From: Spirosoma spitsbergense DSM 19989 | Lineage (GTDB): Bacteria; Bacteroidota; Bacteroidia; Cytophagales; Spirosomataceae | DNA: 64,000 nt | Assembly (NCBI RefSeq): GCF_000374085.1 | Contig: NZ_KB893511.1 | Location: 19,282 to 83,281 of the forward strand | Direction of reading: 5' to 3' | Part shown: piece after piece, positions 8,903 through 17,771 of the stretch | How the letters are laid out: each line of letters starts with the position of its first letter | Numbering within the stretch: the first letter of the stretch is position 1 | Translations under genes and position numbers: made by a program | The notes under the pieces: model-generated | What the model saw: the letters and a program-made list of their open reading frames with translations, nothing else | Told to the model about the DNA's origin: nothing | Databases searched by the model: none

Positions 8903-11900
8903 TTAAAACTTCACATTCAGATTAAATCCGATACTCCGCGTGGGCGGCAGACCCGGCCAGAAATCCAGGCCGACGCCGTTGTCCGACGATACCAGGGCTT
9001 CTTCGGGGTCCATGTTCTCGGTCCATTTCTTGATGATCAGGACGTTGTTGGCTACGGCGTTCAGGCGTAATCCCTTCACGAAGAAACCGCCGGGTAGTAG
9101 TTTGGTGAAATCGTAGCCGAGCGAAATCTGCCGCAGTTTCCAGAAGCCGGCGCTGGTCACAAAATCTTCGTGAATACCCAGCGGGTTGATGGATTCGTAG
9201 AAGGGCTGCACCGCCGTCTGGGTTTTGTTGACTTCCCCGTTCGCGTTTACCCCGTCGCCAATCACAAAGCCCACATCGCGGCCCGGCAGAGTTCGCTTCG
9301 AAAGACCGTGCCGCATGTAGTTGATATTTCGACCCGCAATCATGTTGAAGCCCAGTTTGAAGTCGATCAGAACTGACAACGACAGGCCCTTGTAGGCGAA
9401 CGTGTTGGTGATACCGCCGAAATATTTGGGCAGGGCATTCCCCACGTTCTGGAGGGTGTTGTTCCGCAGGGGTAACCCACTCCGGGCATCGAATACCTGA
9501 CGGCCCTGGGCATCGCGCAGGTATTTAAACGTATATAACTGGCCGAGTGGTTTGCCCACCACCATGTTCAGCGTCCGGCCCCCGCCCCCGCCAACAGTAA
9601 TGACCGAATCGCCCGGCGACAGCCCCAACTGCAGTACTTTAGAAGTGTTATAGGAGGCATTGGCACTCACATCCCAGCGGAACGAACCGGTGGTAACGGG
9701 CGAAAACGTCAGCAACACCTCCAGCCCCTGGTTCATGCTCCGGCCCACATTGATGAGTTTGCTGGTGTAGGACGAGGCATCCGAAATCTGGGCCGCCAGA
9801 ATCTGGTCGTCCGTGGTTTTGTGGTAATAGGTAAAATCAAAACCTACCTTGTTCTGGAACAGCTTCAGCTCAAGGCCCACTTCGGCTTCCTGAATGCGGA
9901 GCGGACGCAGGTTTTTGTTGGGCACCACGCTGGCATTGATTCCCCCCAGCGGCACAAGCGCACCCGACGGGTTAGGAAACGGGTTGTTGTCAACGGCATA
10001 ATACAGAGCATTGGAATAGGGGTTCACGTTGTCTGAACCCACCTGCGCGTAAGCCGCCCGCAACTTTCCGAATGTCAGCCACGATGGCATGTTGTCGAAG
10101 GCCTGTGAGAACACAAAACTACCCGTAACGGATGGGTACAGAATGCTGCGATTTTCGGGAGCCAGCGTCGAAAACCAATCGTTTCGGGCCGTGGCGCTCA
10201 GGTACAGAAACTCTTTGTAGGAGATGGTAGCGGCCCCAAAGAGCGAGTTAATTTTCTTCTCGGCCAACTGGTAGATGGGATTTTTAATCCGCCCATTGGC
10301 TACCGTATACAAGCCCGGCTGCACAAAATCCTGCACCGTCACGCTGTTGTAATCATTGCGGGCGTAGCGGGCATTGCCACCTAGGGTCACATCCACGCCA
10401 ATCTTTCCGAACGTTTTGTTGAAGCCCAGAATAAAGTCGAGGTTTCGCTCCAGATTCTGGCGCACATCCTGCGTATAAGACCCGTTCACGTAGCCAACGG
10501 GGGCTCTCGGGATGGGGGCGTAGCCGTTGGGGATGTTGTAGTCCTGATTCCGTATGTAGGAGTCTTGGGCCAGGCGTCCCTGCAGGTAAAGCCAGTCGGT
10601 AAACTGGTATTTTAGGGCAATATTGCCAAAAAGCCGGTCGCGGTTGATGGTCTCGAAGTGCCGGTTCATGGAATAGTACGGATTGTTGCGCACCAGAAAG
10701 CGGGAAAATACAAACTCATCGCCGTTGGCTTCGGTCTGATTGTCGCGCAGGGCCTCGAAGGGCATGGAGTTGGCCAGCGTGAAGACGACGGTCGAGACCG
10801 AAAAATCCTGGGTGTTCAGCTGGGGCGGGTTAATGTTATTCTCCTTCGAGTAATTGATGTTGCCCGACGCGGTCAGCCGGCTGGTGATGTTCTGGGTGAA
10901 GCCGAGGTTAATCACCTTCCGGTTAAAGGTGTTGTTCTCCATGATTCCCTTGCTGTCGGTATTGCCGAAGGAAAGGCTAAACCCGCCGTTTTGCCCGTTA
11001 TTGGACACCGTAACGGTATTGGTGAAGTTGGTGCCCACGCGGTAAAACTTTTTCACGCGGTTGTAAACCGGCTCATAAGGGTACGTCTTGTTATCGAACA
11101 GCACCTGCGTCATGCCCGGCTGAAACTTCTCGCCAAAACTCCAGACCCCCGATGTGGGTCTGGTCGTTGTGGGTCGTTTGCCCCCTTCGCCCTGCCCGTA
11201 TTCGTACTGAAAATCGGTGAAATCCAAAGGCGTGTCGGTGGTGAAGTTTGCGTTGTAGGTAACACCAAACCCTTTGCCGCTTCCCCGGTTTTTGGTCGTA
11301 ATCATCACCACGCCGTCTTTGGCGCGGGAGCCATACAGAGCGGCAGCCGTGGCTCCTTTCAGCACGGTCATGGTTTCGATATCGTCGGGGTTGATGCTGC
11401 TCAGGCCATCGCCCCCGTCGGAACTGTTGGCAGCCCGCGAGCCGAAATCCCCGCCCAGGGCGTAGTTGGAGTTATCGATCGGTACGCCGTTTACCACAAT
11501 CAGCGGGGAGTTGTTGCCGCTAAACGACGACTGCCCCCGAATACGAATTTTAGCCGTTCCGGCGGGGCCGGTTCCCATTGTGGTAATGTTCACGCCCGCC
11601 ATTTTACCCTGCAACCCGCTCACAAAGTTAGGCGTGCGGTTCACGTTGATCTGTTCGGCGTTGACCGTTGCCGTGGCGTAGCCCAGCGTTTTGGATTCGC
11701 GTTTGATACCCAGGGCGGTAACGATTACCTCGTCGATCGCCTGGGCATCTTCCACTAATTTTACGTCGATAATGGAGCGGTTGTTGACCGGCACCGTTTG
11801 ACTGAGGTAGCTGATGTACGAAAAAACCAGCGACGCATTGCCGGGCGCGTTGATGGTGTACTTCCCATCGGCATCGGTCGTGGTACCGGTGGTGGTGCCT

Positions 11901-12034
11901 CCCACCAGTACGTTTACGCCCGGCAATCCCTGGTTATCGGCTCCGGTAACCATGCCGGTAACGCGGTTTGTCTGGGCGTATCCAAAGCCCACACATAGCA
12001 GCAACAAGACTAGTAATCCAGTAAACTTTTTCAT
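8903..12034 (-). CDS. SusC/RagA-family TonB-linked outer-membrane transporter
   Basis: 1043 residues. Signal peptide (MKKFTGLLVLLLLCVGFGYAQ), carboxypeptidase-regulatory-like domain (VTGMVTGADNQGLPGVNVLV), plug domain beginning IDEVIVTALGIKRESKTLGY and containing YGSRAKDGVVMITTK, then a long beta-barrel ending in FNLNVKF. It has the ALGIKRE-type TonB box, whereas the SusC at 1346-4336 has GYGTQKK, so the two represent separate SusC lineages. It is followed by its SusD partner and preceded, 104 bp upstream, by a dehydratase gene. Role: TonB-dependent uptake; substrate inferred to be an acid sugar or oligomer. Confidence 0.96.
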   Translation of the reverse strand: MKKFTGLLVLLLLCVGFGYAQTNRVTGMVTGADNQGLPGVNVLVGGTTTGTTTDADGKYTINAPGNASLVFSYISYLSQTVPVNNRSIIDVKLVEDAQAIDEVIVTALGIKRESKTLGYATATVNAEQINVNRTPNFVSGLQGKMAGVNITTMGTGPAGTAKIRIRGQSSFSGNNSPLIVVNGVPIDNSNYALGGDFGSRAANSSDGGDGLSSINPDDIETMTVLKGATAAALYGSRAKDGVVMITTKNRGSGKGFGVTYNANFTTDTPLDFTDFQYEYGQGEGGKRPTTTRPTSGVWSFGEKFQPGMTQVLFDNKTYPYEPVYNRVKKFYRVGTNFTNTVTVSNNGQNGGFSLSFGNTDSKGIMENNTFNRKVINLGFTQNITSRLTASGNINYSKENNINPPQLNTQDFSVSTVVFTLANSMPFEALRDNQTEANGDEFVFSRFLVRNNPYYSMNRHFETINRDRLFGNIALKYQFTDWLYLQGRLAQDSYIRNQDYNIPNGYAPIPRAPVGYVNGSYTQDVRQNLERNLDFILGFNKTFGKIGVDVTLGGNARYARNDYNSVTVQDFVQPGLYTVANGRIKNPIYQLAEKKINSLFGAATISYKEFLYLSATARNDWFSTLAPENRSILYPSVTGSFVFSQAFDNMPSWLTFGKLRAAYAQVGSDNVNPYSNALYYAVDNNPFPNPSGALVPLGGINASVVPNKNLRPLRIQEAEVGLELKLFQNKVGFDFTYYHKTTDDQILAAQISDASSYTSKLINVGRSMNQGLEVLLTFSPVTTGSFRWDVSANASYNTSKVLQLGLSPGDSVITVGGGGGRTLNMVVGKPLGQLYTFKYLRDAQGRQVFDARSGLPLRNNTLQNVGNALPKYFGGITNTFAYKGLSLSVLIDFKLGFNMIAGRNINYMRHGLSKRTLPGRDVGFVIGDGVNANGEVNKTQTAVQPFYESINPLGIHEDFVTSAGFWKLRQISLGYDFTKLLPGGFFVKGLRLNAVANNVLIIKKWTENMDPEEALVSSDNGVGLDFWPGLPPTRSIGFNLNVKF

Positions 12035-12050
12035 GGGTACAGGGTATTTG

Positions 12051-12065
12051 GTTTAACGGTTAAAC
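12051..12065. promoter_or_regulatory. Operator-like palindrome upstream of SusC
   Basis: GTTTAACGGTTAAAC is a perfect palindrome around one central base, 16 bp upstream of the SusC start. It shares the TTAAC/GTTAA halves and central CG with the sites at 13408-13423 and 14504-14519 but has one base less spacing. It could be a third LacI-family site, or a fragment of the GGTTTACGG word palindromes seen in other gaps. The call is therefore weak. Confidence 0.4.
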
Positions 12066-12138
12066 GTGTTTGGTTTACGGTGGCGCGGGGCGCTTCCTGC
12101 CTGATGCGTACCTTCAGCCCGCTCTGTGATACCGAAGT

Positions 12139-13383
12139 TTACCAGTTATGAATGGCTCCGTCGGGGCTCTTCAGAATGGGGTGCGGGTACTTTGTATTCT
12201 CGCTTACTTCCAGTACGAGCGTGGCTTTCTTCGGGTCGAATTTTACGCCCAGGCCCGGTTCGGGATTAAGGTAGAGTTTGCCGTTTTTGAACTGGATAAA
12301 ATCTTCATTGAAGTAAGCCGGGCGTTCGGGTTCGCCCCCGCCCAGTTCCATCAGGCAACGCATGGGGCTGCTGGATCCCAACGTGTGCACCAGGGCAGCC
12401 GTTGACAGCGGGCCGGTAAAGTGCGGAATCATACCTACATAGTGCGTTTCGCACAGAGAAGCCAGCTTCTTGAACTCCGAGATGCCGCCCGTGTTGGGCA
12501 GCGTAAAGCGGGTGTAGTCAATAAGCCGGTTCTCGATCAGCTCATTCGAGTCCCACCGGTCACCGAATTGCTCACCCACGGCGATTGGGACGGTGGTCAT
12601 ACTGCGCACGGTTTTGTAAACCGCCGGGTTCTCCGAACGGATAATGTCTTCCACGAAATACGGCTCCAGGTTTTCGAGGGCGCGGCATATTTTTACCCCT
12701 TCGGTGGTATCAAAGCGGGTGTGGAGGTCAACGGCCCAGTTGCCGCCCCCGCCCACAGCCGCGTCGATGCGTTTGCATAAGTCGATGGTCTTTTTGGCAT
12801 TTTCGTAGTAATCAAAGGGTTCGGTACCGTTGCCACCGGTGGGGCCAATGCGGTAGGCCCGCAGGCCGGCTTTGATGCAGTCCTGCGCCCGACCTTCTTC
12901 GGTGGTGGCTTTCGAAGCCCGGAACCCGGTGGCGTAGCACTCGATGTAATCCCGCGTGGCTCCGCCGAGGAGTTCATAGACTGGCACACCGAGGGCTTTT
13001 CCTTTCAAATCCCACAGCGCCATATCGATAGCTCCCTGGGCGTGAATTTTCTCGCGGCCCGGCGGGTAAAACATGCCCCGGTAGAGCCGCTGCCAGATGT
13101 CTTCGATGCGAAATGGATTCTCGCCGATAATCATCTGCGCCAGTTGTTCCACCATGTCTCTGGAGCCGCCCTCGCCAATGCCCACAATGCCCCCATCGGT
13201 CTGAATCTCGACAATGCCACGCGCCTGGTTGAAAAGCGGCTTGTTGTAACCGGGGGCAGCATAGTACCGGATTTTAGTGATTTTAAGTTTGGGCGGTGCA
13301 GTCGCGGCCGATAGTAGCGGAAGACCGGTTAGAGCCGCCGTTGAGCCAAGCAGGGCTGATTGTAAAAAACGTCTTCGTTGCAT
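12139..13383 (-). CDS. Enolase-superfamily (mandelate racemase/MLE) acid-sugar dehydratase or racemase, exported
   Basis: 414 residues with a leader (MQRRRFLQSALLGSTAALTG) ending near LSAATA. The fold is mandelate-racemase-like: GIVEIQTDGGIVGIGEGG, AIDMALWDLKGKALGVPVYELLGG, metal ligands in AVDLHTRF (Asp about 217), VEDII (Glu about 243), AVGEQFGDRW (Glu about 268), and PHFTGP (His about 316). It is distinct from both the DgoD-like and ManD-like proteins downstream. Family reactions are abstraction of the proton alpha to a carboxylate, usually dehydration of an acid sugar; the substrate cannot be assigned. It is the first structural gene after the LacI-type regulator, with an operator-like palindrome 25 bp before its start. 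Confidence 0.86.
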   Translation of the reverse strand: MQRRRFLQSALLGSTAALTGLPLLSAATAPPKLKITKIRYYAAPGYNKPLFNQARGIVEIQTDGGIVGIGEGGSRDMVEQLAQMIIGENPFRIEDIWQRLYRGMFYPPGREKIHAQGAIDMALWDLKGKALGVPVYELLGGATRDYIECYATGFRASKATTEEGRAQDCIKAGLRAYRIGPTGGNGTEPFDYYENAKKTIDLCKRIDAAVGGGGNWAVDLHTRFDTTEGVKICRALENLEPYFVEDIIRSENPAVYKTVRSMTTVPIAVGEQFGDRWDSNELIENRLIDYTRFTLPNTGGISEFKKLASLCETHYVGMIPHFTGPLSTAALVHTLGSSSPMRCLMELGGGEPERPAYFNEDFIQFKNGKLYLNPEPGLGVKFDPKKATLVLEVSENTKYPHPILKSPDGAIHNW

Positions 13384-13407
13384 AGATGTTAGGGTAAGGA
13401 ATAGTCA

Positions 13408-13423
13408 GCTTAATCGTTTAAGC
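13408..13423. promoter_or_regulatory. LacI-family operator-like palindrome before the first dehydratase
   Basis: GCTTAATCGTTTAAGC is a 16-bp palindrome with one mismatched pair and a central CG, the usual layout of LacI/PurR-family sites. It lies between the regulator gene and the dehydratase at 12139-13383, which it directly precedes. A nearly identical site occurs in the promoter of the regulator (14504-14519). Confidence 0.6.
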
Positions 13424-13436
13424 AAATAGGTAAAAT

Positions 13437-14477
13437 CTAGATTTGACGGATAAGTTTTGGTTTCGACGAGTTTCGGGCCACCAATTCGGCGTTCATCAGT
13501 ATCTGTGCGGGTTCTTTGGGAGACTCTTTCAGCTTTTTTACCAGCAGGCTAACAGATGTTTGGCCCAGCAGGTCAATGGGTTGTTTCAGATAGGTAATAG
13601 GGCAGTAATAGAGATCAAAAGCTTCAGCCTGCCCAAAACTGACAATGGCTACATCATCGGGTACGTTCAACTTTTGTTCGTTCAGGTAAATCAGTCCATT
13701 TATAGCTAAACCGTAGGTGGCAAAAATCAGGGCATCAACGGGTTTATCGGTCTTCGTTAATTCATCAATAGCCACCTTTGCTTCCTGTTCGATGTGAGTA
13801 AATCTGATTTTTTTCAGATACCCTTTCTGAAACGGCAGCCCTCCATCCTTCAGCGCGTCCTGATACCCCCGTATCCGCTCCTGCATGTGAAACATGGCCG
13901 ATTTGTAGGCAATCATACCAATGCGCCGGTAGCCGTTGGTAATCAGGTGACTGGCTCCATCGTAAGCAGCCCGGTAATGATCGGTCGAAACAAAATCAGT
14001 TTGCATATCCGGAAAATACCGATCCAGCAGTACAAACGGAATGTTCTTTTCTTTCAGTAACTGCACCTGTTCTGCCGAGTCTTCGGCCGATACAATAATA
14101 AATCCATCCACCTGCCTGTTTATCAATACATTCAGCAAATCCCGCGACTTGTCGGCGTTCTCGTCCGAACTGCCAATAATAACCGTATAGCCGTTTCGTT
14201 TGGCTTCGTCTTCTACAATCCGGGCAATATTAGCGAAAAAGGGATTCGATATATCGGCGATAATCAGGCCGATGGTCTGCGTTTTTCCGCTTCGTAAACT
14301 CTTCGCTACGTGATTGGGCTGGTAATTCAGGGCAATGGCTATCGCCCTGATTTTAGCGGCAATTTCCGGCCCTACCCGACTCTCTTTCTCTTTGCCGTTC
14401 AGCACATACGATACCAGAGCCGTAGAAACGCCCGCTTCCTGAGCTATATCCTTTAACGACGTCCTTTTTGCACTCAT
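13437..14477 (-). CDS. LacI-family transcriptional regulator
   Basis: 346 residues from the ATG at 14477 (a GTG lies one codon earlier). The N-terminal helix-turn-helix and hinge read TSLKDIAQEAGVSTALVSYV and YQPNHVAKSLRSGKTQTIGL; the rest is a periplasmic-binding-like sensor domain (DISNPFFANIARIVEDEAKR; DGFIIVSAEDS; FVSTDHYRAAYDGASHLI). Known role: ligand-controlled repressor or activator of sugar genes. It heads the minus-strand locus of two SusCD pairs and three dehydratases, and operator-like palindromes occur in its own promoter and just before the next gene, so it probably controls the locus and itself. The ligand is likely an acid sugar or its breakdown product. Confidence 0.94.
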   Translation of the reverse strand: MSAKRTSLKDIAQEAGVSTALVSYVLNGKEKESRVGPEIAAKIRAIAIALNYQPNHVAKSLRSGKTQTIGLIIADISNPFFANIARIVEDEAKRNGYTVIIGSSDENADKSRDLLNVLINRQVDGFIIVSAEDSAEQVQLLKEKNIPFVLLDRYFPDMQTDFVSTDHYRAAYDGASHLITNGYRRIGMIAYKSAMFHMQERIRGYQDALKDGGLPFQKGYLKKIRFTHIEQEAKVAIDELTKTDKPVDALIFATYGLAINGLIYLNEQKLNVPDDVAIVSFGQAEAFDLYYCPITYLKQPIDLLGQTSVSLLVKKLKESPKEPAQILMNAELVARNSSKPKLIRQI

Positions 14478-14494
14478 CACATATTAATTATGGA

Positions 14495-14519
14495 CAAACT
14501 TATGCTTAATCGGTTAAAC
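14495..14519 (-). promoter_or_regulatory. LacI-regulator promoter with embedded operator
   Basis: On the minus strand a Bacteroidota -7 element TAAGTTTG occupies 14502-14495. Immediately upstream, at 14504-14519, is the palindrome GTTTAACCGATTAAGC (minus-strand reading), preceded by a T-run ending in TTG. The operator thus lies between the -33 and -7 regions, a position suited to autorepression. The predicted transcript start is about 10 nt before the ATG. Confidence 0.6.
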
Positions 14520-14793
14520 AAAAAAAACTTTTTACATTTTTTTACAGGTTATTAAAAGAAAGACAGGTATTCCTTACCCGTAGCCCGACAAATTCTCCCT
14601 GGCCGGGCGGGGCAACTACTTATTTAACGCAAACCGTGAATTCAACTTTTGATTGTCAGATGATTACCCTACTGTAGGTGCGTACTGTTCGTAGAAATAG
14701 CAGTCATCATACGAATTCATCACATCATAAGTATGTGAATTTTTTGGCAACTGGGCAGTAATCTCTAAGCCCGTGTTAGCTTATAAAAGACAT
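14520..14793. other. Noncoding gap between the acid-sugar locus and the endonuclease gene
   Basis: No convincing gene. The part next to the LacI promoter is very A/T rich with runs of A and T. Around 14720-14745 there is a weak inverted repeat (TTCATCACAT with ATGTGAAT) followed by a T-run in the plus direction. No tRNA or repeat was recognised. Confidence 0.5.
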
Positions 14794-15636
14794 TTAGTTC
14801 AGCATTAACTTCACCAATACCGGCTGATGGTCGGAGGGGTATCGCTGCTCTTTGGCATCGGTCAATACGCCGTATTTGAGCACATCGAACTGCTTGCTGA
14901 CAAAAATGTAGTCGATGCGTTTGTCCATCGGGGCATCAAATTTAAACGAATTGAAGGTGCCTTCCGGGCCATAGGGGGGCGTGGCTGTTGCGGCATGGGT
15001 ATCCCGCAACAGCGTTTGGATGGTTAAGATTTGTTCCGTTTCGGGGGTTGAGTTAAAATCACCCGTCAGAATAACCGGCTCATTCTTCGCAATCTCTTTT
15101 ATTTTTTCGACCATCAGTTTTCCCGATTGCCGACGGGCTTCAATTCCCTGGTGGTCGAAGTGAACACTGAAAAAGAAAAAATCTTTTTGGGTTTTTGTAT
15201 CCCTGAATTTCGCCCAGGAGCAAATTCGGTTGCAGCAGGTAGCGTCCCAGCCTTTGCCCGGTTTGTCAGGCGTTTCGCTGAGCCAGAAATTCCCTGATGT
15301 CAATACCCTGAATCGATCTTTTCGGTAGAAAATGGCCGAGTGTTCACCCGCTTCTTTGCCGTCATCGCGCCCGGCCCCCAAAAAAGAGTATTCTTTTAAT
15401 TCAGCAATATCATTCAACTGATCCCGCAAACCTTCCTGCGTACCAAACAGGTCAAATTCGTGAAAGGCAATCAGGGCCTTTACATTCTCTTTCCGGTTCG
15501 GCCAGGCATTGATACCATCCCCTTTGTTGTTGTAGCGCAGATTATAGGTAGCTACCGTAAGTGAAGCCGATGACTGGGCAAATGTGGGCTGACCAATAAG
15601 CACAGTACCCAGCAAGAAAAGAATCAGACGTGGCAT
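14794..15636 (-). CDS. Secreted endonuclease/exonuclease/phosphatase-family protein
   Basis: 280 residues with signal peptide MPRLILFLLGTVLIGQPTFAQ. The fold motifs are all present: VATYNLRYNN (metal-binding Asn), LFGTQEGL (metal Glu), FSVHFDHQG, ILTGDFNSTPETEQ (catalytic Asp/Asn) and YPSDHQPVLVKL (catalytic Asp-His). Family members hydrolyse phosphodiesters in nucleic acids, phosphoinositides or sphingomyelin; the substrate here is unknown, and related Bacteroidota proteins are often found near sugar-uptake genes. Export to the periplasm or surface is predicted. The terminator at 15696-15755 separates it from the decayed SusCD pair upstream, so it is likely a single-gene unit. Confidence 0.9.
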   Translation of the reverse strand: MPRLILFLLGTVLIGQPTFAQSSASLTVATYNLRYNNKGDGINAWPNRKENVKALIAFHEFDLFGTQEGLRDQLNDIAELKEYSFLGAGRDDGKEAGEHSAIFYRKDRFRVLTSGNFWLSETPDKPGKGWDATCCNRICSWAKFRDTKTQKDFFFFSVHFDHQGIEARRQSGKLMVEKIKEIAKNEPVILTGDFNSTPETEQILTIQTLLRDTHAATATPPYGPEGTFNSFKFDAPMDKRIDYIFVSKQFDVLKYGVLTDAKEQRYPSDHQPVLVKLMLN

Positions 15637-15695
15637 TTGTAGTGGGTTTAAGCGTGTATCAGAAACTTACTTCGGACGAATAATTAAAAAACGAA

Positions 15696-15755
15696 CTATT
15701 CCGGTCACTGCCTTGCCGAGACTTAAATTGTCCTGCCAGGCAGTGATCGGAATAG
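15696..15755 (-). terminator. Rho-independent terminator after the SusD pseudogene
   Basis: Arms of 18 bp with one mismatch (CTATTCCGATCACTGCCT on the minus strand at 15755-15738, pairing with 15713-15696), a 24-nt loop and, on the minus strand, a T-run just after the hairpin (TTCGTTTTTTAATT). It would stop transcription coming from the old SusCD operon before the endonuclease gene. Confidence 0.75.
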
Positions 15756-15984
15756 GGTAAAGGTAAAATTTAATATTCTACTTACGGAGAACGTTCGCCA
15801 GTTAGGTCAATTCGCCAGACGTATCTTTTTTCAACCGTTTCGATACCATTCAACCTGGCTACCCCAGGCAGGTAACTTTTGCGAATCAAACAGCACGCAG
15901 TTGGTAGCGTACCTAATCTACAATGGCATAAGGAACAGATAGGTTGTTCAGGAAAGATTTTCTGCCCGAAAGCCAATGCCCGGT
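15756..15984. other. Noncoding stretch downstream of the SusD pseudogene
   Basis: A 64-codon frame exists on the minus strand, but it has no recognisable domain or signal and is probably chance. No further structure was seen apart from the terminator next to it. Confidence 0.5.
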
Positions 15985-17750
15985 TTACCAGCCCGGGTTT
16001 TGACCGAGCTTGGGATTGGTAATAACATCCGCTGCCGGAATGGGGTAATAATAGTTCTTATCTTCCCACTTTCTGGGGATATTATTCAGCAAGGTCAGTT
16101 CTCCGGAAGTATCGCCGGTCAACAGCTGCGAATTGGGTTTACCCGCTATCAGGGGGGATACTTCCACGTACGTAACGCCGGCAACCTTGGCTGGTAATTT
16201 TTTGTAAAACGCTACGTCCAGAATACCGTCCTCGTTTAAATCCAGTGGCGTATCCAGTGCGGGAACATACATACCGTTCCACTCCATTTGCATGAGCTCA
16301 CCCCGTTTCCATCGAACGATGTCGTCAAAGCGGAACCCTTCGAGGCATAGTTCGATGCCGCGTTCCCGGCGAACTTCCAGCAGGGAAGGGTCAGTGATAC
16401 CCGGAAAATAGTTTGCCTGTAAATAGGGGTCGGCAACCGTTGGTTTGGCCGTTGTCCCTCCCGTTATACCGGCTCTTTTTCGTAACGCTCCCACACTCAG
16501 GGCCCAGTCCGCATCCGTAAGCGTACCCAGTTCAGCTTTGGCTTCGGCATAGGCCAACAGTACTTCGGCATAGCGAATTATAGTAACGGAGTTGATATTC
16601 AAATCACGGGTATCCTAGTACATGTCATCCAAGGCCCATTTTATGGGCATATAACCCGTATACGTATAGGAAAATAAAGGGGGAGCCGGTACTAAAACGC
16701 CCGAATTTATGCGTTTATAATCGCCGGTACGAATGGTTTGCTGGAGCCGTTTGTCGCGCCCCTTTACTTCGTCTTTAAACAGCGTTGTTTTATAAGCCGG
16801 GTCGTTGGTAAAGGGTGTACCATCAATTTTTAGGTACGTGTTGATGAAGGTTCTGATAAAGCTCGCTTTGTCGCCGTAGGTGCCGCTGGTCCAGTACCAG
16901 TTGCCATCGTTGAGGTTGTTCAGCGCCAGGTCGCAAACGGCAGACAGCATAATTTCTGTGCCAATTGGGGCAGGGTTGATGAACACCTGACGGTATGATC
17001 TATCGATACCGGCTCCGTCATACAGTTTATATCCCCCTTCGTCAATCACTTTCTTTGCGGCTACGGCCGCCTGATTCAGCAAACCCGCTGACGAATTACC
17101 AAGATTCAATTTCGTATGGTATTTCCTGAAGGTTCCTTCATCAGGCTTACCCGTGCCTTGAAGGCATAAGCCACGTATTTGGTAATTAAGCTGCGGGTTG
17201 GTTCACTTGGTGTTGTAATATTCTGGCAGGCATAATCCAGGTCGGCCAGTACTGAATCCATCACCATAACCCGCGAATCGCGCTCTTTATACAGTATTTC
17301 GGTATCCGATACATCGAGTGGTTTGTTAATCCAGGGCACATCTCCAAATCGTTTTACTTTATCGAAGTAAAACCAGGCTCTAAAAAACCGGGCAATGCCC
17401 AGATAGTTCTTTCTGACCGTTACCGGAACGTTGGGGCTATTGCAGTTGTGAATGAAATAGTTGATGTTTCTCAAATCAGACCACGACCAGCCCGTGCTTA
17501 CCTGCGCGCTGTAGTTTCCGGGTGTAATAAAAGCCGGACTATCTTTCCGCGCCAGGTAGTCGGACATGGCATCGGCCCGGTGCAGGTTTTTCCCGTTCAG
17601 GATGTTATAGAATGAGTTGGTGTAGAGCACCAGGCCATTTTCGCTGCTGAAAATGGGGCCTTTGGTCGTGGTCGCTTCCGGGAGTTCCTCCAGGCTGCAC
17701 CCCGTAAGCAAAAGGGTAAACAGAAGGATGAGGGTATATTTTGCGTTCAT
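15985..17750 (-). pseudogene. SusD/RagB-family lipoprotein, broken by a frameshift and a nonsense codon
   Basis: Three collinear pieces form one SusD. The first (from ATG at 17750) has a lipoprotein signal MNAKYTLILLFTLLLTGC and runs to ARVSL. There one base is missing near 17139-17144: the conserved LFEGTFRKYHT motif continues in the next frame as EGTFRKYHTKLNLGN. The second piece ends at a TAG at 16615-16617 (DDMY-stop-DTRDLNINSV), and the third continues in the same frame with VTIIRYAEVLLAYAEAKAEL to the normal end at 15985. All other sequence is well preserved, so inactivation is recent. Its SusC partner upstream is reduced to a tail. Confidence 0.9.
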
Positions 17751-17771
17751 GATTGTACGTTGTTTGGACGG

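Noticed and set aside
10658..11758. 366-codon plus-strand frame opposite susC
   Set aside because: Antisense shadow; composition is odd (many His, Val, Gly) and no family is recognisable, whereas the minus-strand SusC is certain.
15782..15976. 64-codon minus-strand frame after the SusD pseudogene
   Set aside because: No signal, domain or neighbour support; likely chance.
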